From Hyphomonas beringensis (lineage in GTDB: Bacteria; Pseudomonadota; Alphaproteobacteria; Caulobacterales; Hyphomonadaceae): a stretch of DNA of 32,517 nt. Of the stretch, positions 16,280 through 24,502 are shown one piece after another. Position numbers and translations under genes: made by a program. Numbering within the stretch: position 1 is the first letter of the stretch; each line of letters begins with the position of its first letter. Where the stretch lies: NCBI RefSeq assembly GCF_000682755.1, contig NZ_AWFF01000047.1, positions 1 through 32,517 on the forward strand. The letters run 5' to 3'. The notes beneath the pieces were generated by a model. That model did no database searches, was not told the DNA's origin, and saw only the letters and a list, made by a program, of their open reading frames with translations.

Positions 16280-17017
16280 TCAGATCATTGCCATACCGCC
16301 ATTTACGTGCAGCGTCTGCCCCGTAACATAGGCGGCTTCATTGGAAGCAAGATATACTGCGGCGGCCGCGATGTCAGCACCTTCACCCAGACGACCCGAG
16401 GGAATCTGGCCCAAAAGTGCCTCTTTCTGGTTATCTGGCAACACATCCGTCATCGGAGACGCGATGAAGCCAGGGGCGATTGTGTTCGCTGTAATGCCGC
16501 GGCTCGCGACCTCTTGGGCAAGCGACTTCGTGAAGCCGATCATGCCCGCTTTGGACGCACAATAGTTCGTTTGCCCCGGATTTCCGGTAACGCCGACAAT
16601 TGACGTAATACCGATAATCCGACCGTGACGGCGCTTCATCATGCCCCGCACACAGCTCTTTGTGAGTCGGAAATAGCTGCCCAGATTGACGGACAGAACA
16701 TCGTTCCAGTCGTCATCTTTCATCTGCATCAGCAGTTTGTCGCGTGTGATCCCGGCATTCGCGACGAGAATGTCGAGGGGCCCGATGGCCTCTTCCGTCT
16801 TGGAGACGAGACCGGTCACGGCCTCTTCATCAGACAGATTGCACGGCACAATCGCGCTTTCGCCTTTCAGCGTGCTTGCGACTTCCTCAAGAACGTTCTC
16901 ACGGGTGCCGGAGAGCGCCACCTTGGCGCCGGCTTCGGAAAGCGCCTGTGCAATCGCACGGCCGATTCCCCCGGATGCTCCGGTTACAAGAGCCGTACGG
17001 CCTGTCAGATCAAACAT
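16280..17017 (-). CDS. fabG: 3-oxoacyl-ACP reductase
   Basis: NADPH-dependent short-chain dehydrogenase that reduces beta-ketoacyl-ACP in fatty acid synthesis. The 245 residues show the cofactor motif TGASGGIG at 12-19, NAG at ~87-89, and the catalytic Ser139, Tyr152 and Lys156 (YCASK). The C-terminus YVTGQTLHVNGGMAMI is diagnostic for FabG. The start lies five bases after the fabD stop, with AGGGATAA as ribosome binding site. Confidence 0.96.
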   Translation of the reverse strand: MFDLTGRTALVTGASGGIGRAIAQALSEAGAKVALSGTRENVLEEVASTLKGESAIVPCNLSDEEAVTGLVSKTEEAIGPLDILVANAGITRDKLLMQMKDDDWNDVLSVNLGSYFRLTKSCVRGMMKRRHGRIIGITSIVGVTGNPGQTNYCASKAGMIGFTKSLAQEVASRGITANTIAPGFIASPMTDVLPDNQKEALLGQIPSGRLGEGADIAAAAVYLASNEAAYVTGQTLHVNGGMAMI

Positions 17018-17022
17018 CTGGC

Positions 17023-17973
17023 TTATCCCTTCATTGCTTCTGCAAACGCTTCAAGATCCTCGGGCGTACCGAGGGTGAAGCCGTTGAGTGACTTGTCGAT
17101 GCGACGCTGCATCACGGTCAATACCTTGCCATTACCTGCTTCGCCCGTCGCTTCAACTCCCTGAGCGACCATGAACTGCACGCTCTCCGTCCAGCGCACA
17201 CGGCCTGTCACCTGTTCCACCAGATTGCGGCGAATGGTTTCCGGCTCCGTCACAGCATGTGCAGACACATTCGCGACCAGTGGTGTTGCCGGGGCATTGA
17301 TGGTCACACCGCTTAGCGCGTCTGCCATGGCATCCGCTGCGGGCTGCATCAGCGAGCAATGGAACGGCGCAGAAACGTTCAGCGGCATGGCTTTCTTGAC
17401 GCCATTTTCCTTGGCGTAAGCGCATGCTGCATCAATCGCAGCCTTGGTTCCGGACAGAACCAGTTGGCCCGGGGCATTGTCGTTCGCGACTTCGCAAACA
17501 CCGCCAGCCTTGCGGCCGGCCTCACAGGCGGCTTCGGCCTGTGTGATGTCAGCGCCGAGAAGCGCCGCCATGGCGCCCTCGCCCGGTTTTACAGCGCCCT
17601 GCATGGCGTTGCCGCGAATGCGTAGGAGGCGGGCCGTATCGGCAAGGCTGATCGCTCCGGCAGAGGCCAGCGCAGAATACTCGCCCAGAGAATGACCTGC
17701 CACAAAGGCAGCATCCTTGGCAGACAGGCCGAATTCAGCCTCGAGCGCGCGCATGGCGGCAACGCTGTGCGCCATCAGGGCTGGCTGAGTATTCGCCGTC
17801 AGGGTCAGCTCTTCGATATCGCCGCCCCACATCAGGCCGGAGAGATCCTGCCCCAATGCTTCATTGACCTCTGCGAACACATCGCGGGCCGATTGAAAGG
17901 CATCCGCAAGTGTCTTGCCCATGCCGATTTCCTGGCTTCCCTGCCCTGGAAAGATAAATGCAAATTTTGTCAT
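17023..17973 (-). CDS. fabD: malonyl-CoA:ACP transacylase
   Basis: Transfers malonyl from CoA to ACP, feeding the FabF reaction. The 316-residue protein starts MTKFAFIFPGQGSQEIGMG with the GQGSQ motif. The catalytic Ser95 is in AGHSLGEYSAL and the catalytic His204 in APFHCSLM. The ATG at 17973 is preceded by GGAGAAACC; the frame is open further upstream to 18165, but that part has no family features and runs across the divergent promoter region. It is the first gene of the fabD-fabG-acpP-fabF-mltG-yicC-gmk run. Confidence 0.96.
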   Translation of the reverse strand: MTKFAFIFPGQGSQEIGMGKTLADAFQSARDVFAEVNEALGQDLSGLMWGGDIEELTLTANTQPALMAHSVAAMRALEAEFGLSAKDAAFVAGHSLGEYSALASAGAISLADTARLLRIRGNAMQGAVKPGEGAMAALLGADITQAEAACEAGRKAGGVCEVANDNAPGQLVLSGTKAAIDAACAYAKENGVKKAMPLNVSAPFHCSLMQPAADAMADALSGVTINAPATPLVANVSAHAVTEPETIRRNLVEQVTGRVRWTESVQFMVAQGVEATGEAGNGKVLTVMQRRIDKSLNGFTLGTPEDLEAFAEAMKG

Positions 17974-18019
17974 TATTGGTTTCTCCAAGTTGGGTGTGTG
18001 ACTAATGGTGACCGGCAAT

Positions 18020-18060
18020 GTAAGCAAGCGCTTGAAAAATACCGTCAAATGCGCTTTACA
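18020..18060. promoter_or_regulatory. candidate overlapping divergent promoters of fabD and rpsF
   Basis: In the 208-base gap between fabD and rpsF, TTGAAA (18032-18037) and TTTACA (18055-18060), 17 bases apart, could drive rpsF to the right. On the other strand TTGACG (forward 18043-18048) with a weak -10-like TTACAT (forward 18018-18023, 19-base spacer) could drive fabD. The -35 boxes are good, the -10 boxes weak. Confidence 0.3.
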
Positions 18061-18079
18061 CCCGCCTTCACTCGCAGGA

Positions 18080-18158
18080 ATGCGGTCCTTGGTACTCCGG
18101 AATGAGCCGGAAGAAGAGGGGCCATCGCCGGTCAGTTTCCCGCTGTCAGGCGCCGCAT
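18080..18158 (+). promoter_or_regulatory. possible structured leader of the rpsF operon
   Basis: ATGCGG (18080-18085) and CCGCAT (18153-18158) are perfect complements and could close a ~79-base structured element ending 23 bases before the rpsF ATG. Leaders that bind the S6:S18 complex and repress their own operon are known in many bacteria and contain CCG-rich elements; CCGG stretches occur inside here. I cannot match the consensus by eye, so the assignment is tentative. Confidence 0.25.
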
Positions 18159-18181
18159 GACTCAACTATGGGAATGAAAAC

Positions 18182-18520
18182 ATGGCACTTTATGAGCATG
18201 TCGTGATTACACGACCTGACATTTCGCCTGCCCAGGTCGACAGTTTCGTCGAAGAACTGAGCAACTTCCTCAAGGAAAAAGGCGCAAAAGTTGGCAAGAC
18301 CGAATACTGGGGTCTGCGCAACCTGGCTTATCCGATCAAAAAACAACGCAAGGGGCATTACTCCCTCCTGAACATCGACGGCCCTGCCGATGCTGTTCTG
18401 GAACTGGAGCGCAAGCACCGCATCTCCGATGATGTCATGCGTTACATGACCGTCCGCGTCGAAACGCTGAGCGACGAACCGTCTCCGGTTCTCTCTCGCA
18501 AAGACCGCCGCCGCGACTAG
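18182..18520 (+). CDS. rpsF: 30S ribosomal protein S6
   Basis: Small-subunit ribosomal protein that pairs with S18 on the 16S rRNA platform. The 112 residues start [20 protein letters not shown] and include the family segments [20 protein letters not shown] (about 42-61) and the C-terminal [10 protein letters not shown]. It is the first gene of rpsF-rpsR-rplI, divergent from fabD. The ribosome binding site (GGGAATG) is only moderate, which may fit translational control by the leader. Confidence 0.97.
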   Translation: MALYEHVVITRPDISPAQVDSFVEELSNFLKEKGAKVGKTEYWGLRNLAYPIKKQRKGHYSLLNIDGPADAVLELERKHRISDDVMRYMTVRVETLSDEPSPVLSRKDRRRD

Positions 18521-18535
18521 GGAAGGAAACTCGAA

Positions 18536-18793
18536 ATGGCTCAGAAACTGAACATCACGAACATCCCTGCCCGCCGTCCGTTTGGACGTCGCCGCAAGGT
18601 CGATCCGTTTTCCGGCTCCAATGCCCAGGAAATCGACTACAAGGACGTGAAACTGCTGCAGCGCTACATCTCTGAAAAAGGGAAAATCGTGCCCAGCCGT
18701 ATCACGGCCGTTAACCTGAAGAACCAGCGCAAGCTTGCCCAGGCGATCAAACGCGCCCGCATGCTGGCCCTGCTTCCGTTCGAAGTGAAGTAA
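18536..18793 (+). CDS. rpsR: 30S ribosomal protein S18
   Basis: An 85-residue basic protein of the 30S platform, partner of S6. The conserved core [20 protein letters not shown] and the [21 protein letters not shown] segment are complete, followed by [10 protein letters not shown]. It lies 15 bases after rpsF with AAGGAAA as ribosome binding site. Confidence 0.98.
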   Translation: MAQKLNITNIPARRPFGRRRKVDPFSGSNAQEIDYKDVKLLQRYISEKGKIVPSRITAVNLKNQRKLAQAIKRARMLALLPFEVK

Positions 18794-18805
18794 GGAGAGA
18801 CCCAC

Positions 18806-19396
18806 ATGCAAGTCATCCTTCTTGAACGTATCGAGCGCCTTGGCGTCATTGGCGACGAAGTGAAAGTGAAGAACGGCTTCGCCCGTAACTTCCTGATCCC
18901 GCAAGGCAAAGCCCTGCTGGCCAATGACAAGAACCGCGCCCGCTTCGAAGCCGAGCGTGACGCCATTGAAGCCCGTAACGCGGAAGCCCGCGCCAAAGCT
19001 GAAGCCGAAGCGCAGAAGCTCGAGGGTGTATCCTTCGTGCTGATCCGCCAGGCTGGCGACACCGGCCAACTGTACGGCTCTGTTACCGCACGTGACGTGG
19101 CTGATGCCGCCGAAGCTGCTGGTTTCAGCATTCCACGTACGGGCGTGCGTCTCGACCACCCGATCAAAGCGATCGGTCTGTTCGACGTGGCTGTCCGCCT
19201 GCACGCTGAAGTGACCGCGACGGTCCAGGCCAACGTTGCACGTTCCAGCGAAGAAGCTGAGCGTCAGGCGAAAGGCGAAGATATCGTCGCATCGCTTCAG
19301 GCTGCCAACCAGGAACAAGCCCAGGAACAAGCTGGTGAGTTGGCTGAGGCCGCCGCCGAGCGTGACGAATCTGACGCTGGAGAAGACGAAGAATAG
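18806..19396 (+). CDS. rplI: 50S ribosomal protein L9 with long acidic C-terminal tail
   Basis: Large-subunit protein that reaches out from the base of the L1 stalk. The N-terminal domain [20 protein letters not shown] with [13 protein letters not shown] is typical, followed by the long connecting helix (~40-75) and the C-terminal RNA-binding domain to ~residue 148. The total is 196 residues against 149 in E. coli. The extra ~48 residues are rich in Glu, Ala and Gln and end with [10 protein letters not shown], probably disordered. Such tails occur in alphaproteobacterial L9. TAAGGAGAG precedes the start and a terminator follows the stop. Confidence 0.97.
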   Translation: MQVILLERIERLGVIGDEVKVKNGFARNFLIPQGKALLANDKNRARFEAERDAIEARNAEARAKAEAEAQKLEGVSFVLIRQAGDTGQLYGSVTARDVADAAEAAGFSIPRTGVRLDHPIKAIGLFDVAVRLHAEVTATVQANVARSSEEAERQAKGEDIVASLQAANQEQAQEQAGELAEAAAERDESDAGEDEE

Positions 19397-19418
19397 TCTT
19401 CCCCACCTGATCAAATCA

Positions 19419-19450
19419 GGCCGCAGCTATTCACAGCTGCGGCCTTTTTT
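19419..19450 (+). terminator. intrinsic terminator after rplI
   Basis: GGCCGCAGCT (19419-19428) and AGCTGCGGCC (19435-19444) form a perfect 10-bp stem around ATTCAC, followed by TTTTTT. It separates the ribosomal protein operon from dnaB. Confidence 0.93.
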
Positions 19451-19526
19451 GTGACTAACCCGGTAAAATCAGGCCGGAGTGGGTTTCTGCCCCTGCAATT
19501 CACCCCCAGCTGAGTTACACTTAACC

Positions 19527-21026
19527 ATGGCGCTTGATGACACTTCTGCTCCGAGTGAGACCGTCACTCCACCGAACAATTTGTCGGCGGAAGCAGCTGT
19601 GCTGGGTGCCATCCTGTTCGACAACAATTCCTATCAGCGCGTCGCGGATATTCTGAGGCCATCAGACTTCTACGCGCCTGCACACCAGGAATTGTTCAAC
19701 GTCGCCGCCACAATGATTCAACAAGGCCGAATCGCTGACGGCGTGACGCTGCGCGAGCATTTCGAGAAAGCTGAAAAGCTTAGTGAGATTGGCGGCGCGC
19801 GGTATCTCGAACAATTGCTCGATTCTGCCGCCTTCGGTCCCGAAGTGGGCGATTATGCCCGCATGATTCGCGACCTGGCCATGCGCCGCGAACTGGTTGG
19901 CATTGGCGGAGAACTTCAAGGGCGCGCCCTGAACCCGACGCCGGAAGAGAATGGTGAGCGCCAGATCGAACTTGCTGAACGCCGCCTGTTTGACCTGGCC
20001 GAGCGCGGCTCCAGCGGACGTGGCTTCAGCAGCTTTTCTGAAGCGCTGACGGAATCCCTCAAGAATGCAGAAGCGGCCTTTAAGCGAGAAGGCAAGATCG
20101 CCGGCATCCCGACGCGCCTGAGAGACCTCGACGAAAAACTCGGCGGCCTTCACCGATCTGACCTCGTCATCCTCGCCGGACGCCCTTCCATGGGGAAAAC
20201 CTCACTCGCGACGAACATCGCCTATAATGCGGCCTCCGCCTACCGGTCAGAGCTGCAGGATGATGGCTCCAAAAAAACCGTGGACGGCGCAATTGTCGGC
20301 TTCTTCTCTCTCGAGATGTCGAATGAACAGCTCGCCACGCGTATTATCGCGGAGCGTACCGGCATCACGACCCACCGCATCCGCCAGGGTGATCTGGACA
20401 AGAGCGACTTTGAGCGCCTGCGCGAAGCCACCGAAGAGCTGCAGAACCTGCCGCTCTATATCGACGATACTGGTGGCATCTCGATCAGCCAGTTGGCGGC
20501 CCGTGCACGCCGCCTGCAACGCTCGGTCGGCCTGGACATGATCGTGATCGACTATCTTCAGCTCATCACGGTCAGCACCGGCAATGCGAACGCCAACCGC
20601 GTGCAGGAAATCACGCAGATCACGACCTCCCTCAAGGCGTTGGCCAAGGATCTGAACGTCCCGATCATTGCCCTGTCACAGCTCTCACGTGCGGTTGAGC
20701 AGCGCGACGACAAACGTCCGCAGCTGTCTGACCTTCGGGAATCAGGCTCCATCGAGCAGGACGCTGACGTGGTGCTGTTTGTGTATCGGGAAGAGTACTA
20801 TCTCTCACGGTCCGAGCCCGGCGCCGATCCGACCGATCCCGCCTCGAACGAAAAATGGGCCCAGTGGCGCCAGCGCATGGACCAGGTTTACGGCAAGGCA
20901 GAAGTCATTGTCGGCAAACAGCGTCACGGCCCGATTGGCCGCGTCGAACTCGCCTTCGATTCAAACGTGACACGCTTTGGCGATCTGGACATGTCCGGAC
21001 GCTCAAACGATTTCGACGACGAATAG
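19527..21026 (+). CDS. dnaB: replicative DNA helicase DnaB
   Basis: Hexameric 5'-3' helicase that opens the replication fork. The 499 residues hold the N-terminal primase-interacting domain (NNLSAEAAVLGAILFDN start, about 15-120) and the RecA-like C-terminal domain. Walker A is AGRPSMGKTSLA with Lys224; the Walker B-like IVIDYLQLI and the arginine-rich LSQLSRAVEQRDDKRP segment follow. I start at the ATG at 19527 because the conserved region begins soon after; a GTG at 19479 in frame adds 16 unlikely residues. No intein is inserted at the Walker A or other usual sites. Confidence 0.96.
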   Translation: MALDDTSAPSETVTPPNNLSAEAAVLGAILFDNNSYQRVADILRPSDFYAPAHQELFNVAATMIQQGRIADGVTLREHFEKAEKLSEIGGARYLEQLLDSAAFGPEVGDYARMIRDLAMRRELVGIGGELQGRALNPTPEENGERQIELAERRLFDLAERGSSGRGFSSFSEALTESLKNAEAAFKREGKIAGIPTRLRDLDEKLGGLHRSDLVILAGRPSMGKTSLATNIAYNAASAYRSELQDDGSKKTVDGAIVGFFSLEMSNEQLATRIIAERTGITTHRIRQGDLDKSDFERLREATEELQNLPLYIDDTGGISISQLAARARRLQRSVGLDMIVIDYLQLITVSTGNANANRVQEITQITTSLKALAKDLNVPIIALSQLSRAVEQRDDKRPQLSDLRESGSIEQDADVVLFVYREEYYLSRSEPGADPTDPASNEKWAQWRQRMDQVYGKAEVIVGKQRHGPIGRVELAFDSNVTRFGDLDMSGRSNDFDDE

Positions 21027-21046
21027 CCCCTGTCCTCGGCGGCGCT

Positions 21047-22015
21047 TTAGAGACTGTTCAACCACTCAATCAACAGCCGGCTCACCTCTTCCGGGCGCTC
21101 CTGCTGGGTCCAGTGTCCTACGCCTTCCAGCAAGGTCGCGCCGCGCAGATCGCCGAGACTTTTCTTCATCGCGGCCACCATGTCACCCGGATACATTTTC
21201 AGAACCAGATCCTTGGTCCCACCAATGTACAAGGACGGTTGCGCGATGATTGGCGATGACGGATGGGATGTCAAATAGGCATGGTCCCGGTGCCAGTTGC
21301 GATACCGGTTCAGCGGCCCGCGAAACCCTGACTTGCGGAACTGCGCGTCATAATAGGCAACATCTTCTTCGGTCAGCCATGGCAGAGGCATGTCCGGTTC
21401 CGGAAGACGGTGCAGCAGTGTGTCGCCGTGCTTCTTATCCGTCGGCCAGGTTCCCTCCGGCGCATCACCTGAAATGGCGTAGTAGAACTTTCGGATTGTT
21501 GCGGCCGGGTCGGCTTCCAGCTCGGCCTCGGGTGGCCCCTGGTCCTGGAAATAGATCTGATAGAAGAACAAGCCGCGCTCGGTGAAGAATTTGCGCGCCG
21601 CATCAATGAACACCACCTCTCCCGGCGGCGTATAGGGGACTGACAGGCCCGCCACAGCACGGAACTTGTCCGCATGCAGCCGGGCTGTATTCCATGCCAG
21701 TGGCGCGCCCCAGTCATGGCCCACGATAACCGCCTGCTCGCCGGGAGACAGCGCCTCGGCCAGACCGGCAAAGTCTCCGGTGAGGCTCTCCATGTCATAA
21801 GCCTCTACCGCATGCGGACGATCAGAGCCGCCATAGCCGCGCACGTCCGGCGCGGCCACGCGGTAGCCTGCCTCTGACAGGGCCTTGATCTGGTGACGCC
21901 AGGAATACCAGCTTTCCGGAAAGCCATGGACCAGTATCACCAAAGGTCCCTCGCCTGCGGTCGCTACCCGCAGGCGAATGCCGTTTGTCTCAATCAGTTG
22001 CAGGTCAACTGACAT
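21047..22015 (-). CDS. alpha/beta hydrolase, epoxide-hydrolase-like
   Basis: A 322-residue alpha/beta hydrolase with the epoxide hydrolase pattern: HGFPES at 30-35 (HGxP oxyanion motif), nucleophile Asp101 in VGHDWGAPLAW, a cap region with tyrosines (FFYQIYF, NRYRNW) that could donate to the epoxide, acid Asp269 in GGTKDLVLK, and His301 in GVGHWTQQERPEEV. An Asp nucleophile makes an epoxide hydrolase or haloalkane dehalogenase far likelier than an esterase, and the GHW-QQE-P end is typical of soluble epoxide hydrolases. The substrate is unknown. It follows the crotonase gene after six bases, so the two are co-transcribed, and is convergent with dnaB. Confidence 0.9.
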   Translation of the reverse strand: MSVDLQLIETNGIRLRVATAGEGPLVILVHGFPESWYSWRHQIKALSEAGYRVAAPDVRGYGGSDRPHAVEAYDMESLTGDFAGLAEALSPGEQAVIVGHDWGAPLAWNTARLHADKFRAVAGLSVPYTPPGEVVFIDAARKFFTERGLFFYQIYFQDQGPPEAELEADPAATIRKFYYAISGDAPEGTWPTDKKHGDTLLHRLPEPDMPLPWLTEEDVAYYDAQFRKSGFRGPLNRYRNWHRDHAYLTSHPSSPIIAQPSLYIGGTKDLVLKMYPGDMVAAMKKSLGDLRGATLLEGVGHWTQQERPEEVSRLLIEWLNSL

Positions 22016-22021
22016 TTGCCG

Positions 22022-22933
22022 CTAATCCTTGCCGCCAATCCATTTGAATTCCGGCTCTTCCCACCAGGGGAAGAAGTTCGGCATCCCGTCGGAGACCTTC
22101 ACAGGATAGACCGGCTTGCGCTTTTCCAGGAAGCTCATGACGCCTTCTTTCGCATCTGGCGTCTTGCCGCGGGAATAGATCGCCGCGGAATCGACAATAT
22201 GCGCCTCCATCGGGTGGCTTGCGCCCAGCATTCGCCACATCATCTGACGCGTCAGAGTTGTGGAGACAGCCGCCGTGTTGTCAGCAATCTCACGCGCAAT
22301 GCCGCGTGCCACATCCATCAGCTCCGCCTGCGGATGGATTGAGCGCACAAGACCACCTTCCATCGCTTCCTGCGCCGGGAACACACGGCCGGAATAGCAC
22401 CATTCCAGCGCCTGGGAGATACCCACAAGGCGCGGAAGGAACCAGCTGGAGGCCGCCTCAGGATTGATGCCCCGTCGGTTGAACACAAAGCCAAAGCGCG
22501 CCGTGTCAGCAGCGATCCGGATGTCCATCGGCAGCTGCATGGTCACACCGATACCGACCGCCGCGCCGTTGATGGCGCCAATCACGGGCTTCAGGCTATC
22601 AAAGATGCGCAGGGTGACACGGCCACCGCCATCCCGCTGAATATCTGTGTTTTCCGTGCGGCCTTCTTCGCCACTCTTGGCGCGCTCATCATAGTCAAAG
22701 GTCTCCGCACCCGCAGACAGGTCAGCCCCGGCACAGAAAGCGCGGTCACCGCTGCCGGTCACGATCACGGCGCGTACACTGTCATCGGCATCTGTGATGT
22801 CGAATGCCTCGATCAGTTCGTGCATCATGGTGCCCGTGAAGGCGTTCATCTTTTCCGGGCGGTGCAGCGTGAGAGTCGCGATGCCATCCTCAATGTCCAG
22901 AATGATTTCCTTGAATTCCTTCGGCCTGGCCAT
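22022..22933 (-). CDS. crotonase family protein, isomerase-like active site
   Basis: A 303-residue crotonase. The oxyanion segment DRAFCAGADLSAG and the second loop GAAVGIGVTMQLPMDIRIA are clear. The two glutamates of classical enoyl-CoA hydratases are replaced (Thr and Phe at the aligned places). Instead there is GINPEAASSWFLPRLVG, which resembles the PEacSS motif holding the catalytic Glu of ECI2-type delta3,delta2-enoyl-CoA isomerases. An isomerase or other crotonase reaction is therefore more likely than hydration. The ATG at 22933 is preceded by CAGGAGGAAG, a very strong site; the frame open to 23062 is not needed. It is co-transcribed with the epoxide-hydrolase-like gene. Confidence 0.9.
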   Translation of the reverse strand: MARPKEFKEIILDIEDGIATLTLHRPEKMNAFTGTMMHELIEAFDITDADDSVRAVIVTGSGDRAFCAGADLSAGAETFDYDERAKSGEEGRTENTDIQRDGGGRVTLRIFDSLKPVIGAINGAAVGIGVTMQLPMDIRIAADTARFGFVFNRRGINPEAASSWFLPRLVGISQALEWCYSGRVFPAQEAMEGGLVRSIHPQAELMDVARGIAREIADNTAAVSTTLTRQMMWRMLGASHPMEAHIVDSAAIYSRGKTPDAKEGVMSFLEKRKPVYPVKVSDGMPNFFPWWEEPEFKWIGGKD

Positions 22934-23076
22934 GTCTTCCTCCTGAGTATCTAGAAACCGGGCACAAGCTGCCTTTCCGTGCAGCTTCGTCAAGACTTCC
23001 CCAGCGGCACTTAGCTGCCAGCTTGACGCAGGCAGACCCTCAATTCGATAAGTAGGGGGCAATTAGGGACCATGCC

Positions 23077-24381
23077 ATGAAACGCACACTCACTCTGGCG
23101 GCGCTTTCAGCCTGCCTTCTCAACGCGGCAGCCAGCGCCGAAACGCTCTATCTGACCGCCGCCAAATATGTTGACCCTGTCAGCGGCACCGTGGTGAACG
23201 ATCCGGCCTTCGTGATTGAGGATGGCAAGGTCACAGCCAGCGGCACGCAGAAATCCGTGCGAAAGCCCTCCAAGGCAACGGTAATCGCCCTTGATTCCGA
23301 AACCCTGCTGCCCGGCTTCATTGACATGCACACCCATTTGACGGGCGACCCGGAAACACCGGCCTATTACTCCCTCAGCCTGTCGGATGAGCGCGCGGCG
23401 ATCACCGGCGTCAAGAATGCCCGCAAAACGCTGCTTGCCGGTTTCACGACGGTGCGCAATGTCGGCGCGTCCAGCTATGGGGATGTTGCACTGCGCGACG
23501 CCATCAATGAGGGAGAAGTTCCCGGCCCCCGCATGTATGTGTCCGGCCCGCCTGTTGGCATTATTGGCGGACACTGCTCTGACAACAATCTGCTGCCCTC
23601 AGAGTATGCCCTCACCGGCGAAGGCGTCGCCACCGGCCCGTGGGAAATGCGCGCCAAGGTGCGCCAGAACGTCAAATACGGGGTCGACCTGATCAAGACC
23701 TGCTCGACGGGCGGCGTCTTCTCGAAAGGTACCTCGCTGGGTGCGGCGCAAGGCACGCTGGAAGAGCTGACAGCCGTGGCCGAAGAGGCGCATGCCCGGG
23801 GCCTGAAGGTCGCCTCACACGCCCATGGCACGGTCGGCATCCGCAATGCGATCCTCGCCGGCATCGATACCGTAGAGCATGCCAGTATCCTGGATGATGA
23901 TACGATCAAGCTGGCCAAGGATAATGGCACATACCTCTCCATGGATATCTACAATACGGAATACACGCTGGCTGAAGGCGAAAAGAATGGCGTGCTTCAG
24001 GAATCGCTCGACAAGGAACGCGCCATTTCGAAGATCCAGCGCGACAGTTTCACGAAAGCGGTGAAAGCAGGCGTCAAAGTCATTTTCGGGTCTGATTCCG
24101 GCGTTTACCCGCACGGCGACAATCCCCGGCAATTCTCCCGTATGGTTAAGTTTGGCATGACGCCAATGCAGGCCATACAGGCGGCGACCAGCCTTGCGGC
24201 CGAAGCTCTCGGCAAGGAAGGCGAGTTGGGCTGTGGTAATCCCGGCTGTCAGGCCGACTTCGTGGCTGTCTCGGGAAATCCGGTTCAGGACATCTCCGTG
24301 CTGGAAACCGTCGACTTTGTCATGAAGGGCGGAGAAGTCTACAAACGCGATGGCGAACTGACACAGCGCATCCTCCCCTGA
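23077..24381 (+). CDS. exported metal-dependent amidohydrolase
   Basis: A 434-residue amidohydrolase superfamily member. The N-terminus MKRTLTLAALSACLLNAAASA is a Sec signal peptide with likely cleavage after residue 21, so the enzyme acts in the periplasm. Metal ligands of the binuclear type are visible: His85 and His87 in DMHTHLTG, Lys207 (probably carboxylated) in DLIKTCSTGG, His248/His250 in ASHAHG, His268 in DTVEHAS and Asp340 in FGSDSGVY. The arrangement matches the imidazolonepropionase/Xaa-Pro dipeptidase (Sgx9260-like) branch, so hydrolysis of an N-acyl amino acid or dipeptide is a reasonable guess. AGGGA precedes the start. It is divergent from the crotonase gene. Confidence 0.88.
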   Translation: MKRTLTLAALSACLLNAAASAETLYLTAAKYVDPVSGTVVNDPAFVIEDGKVTASGTQKSVRKPSKATVIALDSETLLPGFIDMHTHLTGDPETPAYYSLSLSDERAAITGVKNARKTLLAGFTTVRNVGASSYGDVALRDAINEGEVPGPRMYVSGPPVGIIGGHCSDNNLLPSEYALTGEGVATGPWEMRAKVRQNVKYGVDLIKTCSTGGVFSKGTSLGAAQGTLEELTAVAEEAHARGLKVASHAHGTVGIRNAILAGIDTVEHASILDDDTIKLAKDNGTYLSMDIYNTEYTLAEGEKNGVLQESLDKERAISKIQRDSFTKAVKAGVKVIFGSDSGVYPHGDNPRQFSRMVKFGMTPMQAIQAATSLAAEALGKEGELGCGNPGCQADFVAVSGNPVQDISVLETVDFVMKGGEVYKRDGELTQRILP

Positions 24382-24446
24382 TCCTGGATAGACAGCCTGC
24401 AACAGGCATAGGCTCTTGCATTGAAGCGCGACATGACTTGAAGTCG

Positions 24447-24472
24447 TGAACCTGTCCGCATGGGCAGGTTCA
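24447..24472. repeat. strong 11-bp hairpin upstream of the sterol desaturase gene
   Basis: TGAACCTG (24447-24454) and CAGGTTCA (24465-24472) pair perfectly, and three more inner pairs (TCC with GGG, one of them T-G) leave the tetraloop GCAT. No T-run follows, so this is not a standard terminator. It ends 10 bases before one possible start and 30 bases before the preferred one, so it could be a 5'-UTR structure, an operator or a terminator without U-tract. Confidence 0.6.
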
Positions 24473-24502
24473 TCTGCTGCAATGCCTGAAGGTCTTGATG
24501 TT

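Noticed and set aside
18146..19414. 422-codon minus-strand open frame over rpsF, rpsR and rplI
   Set aside because: It runs antisense through three clear ribosomal protein genes and across their ribosome binding sites; the phenylalanine-rich translation has no family features.
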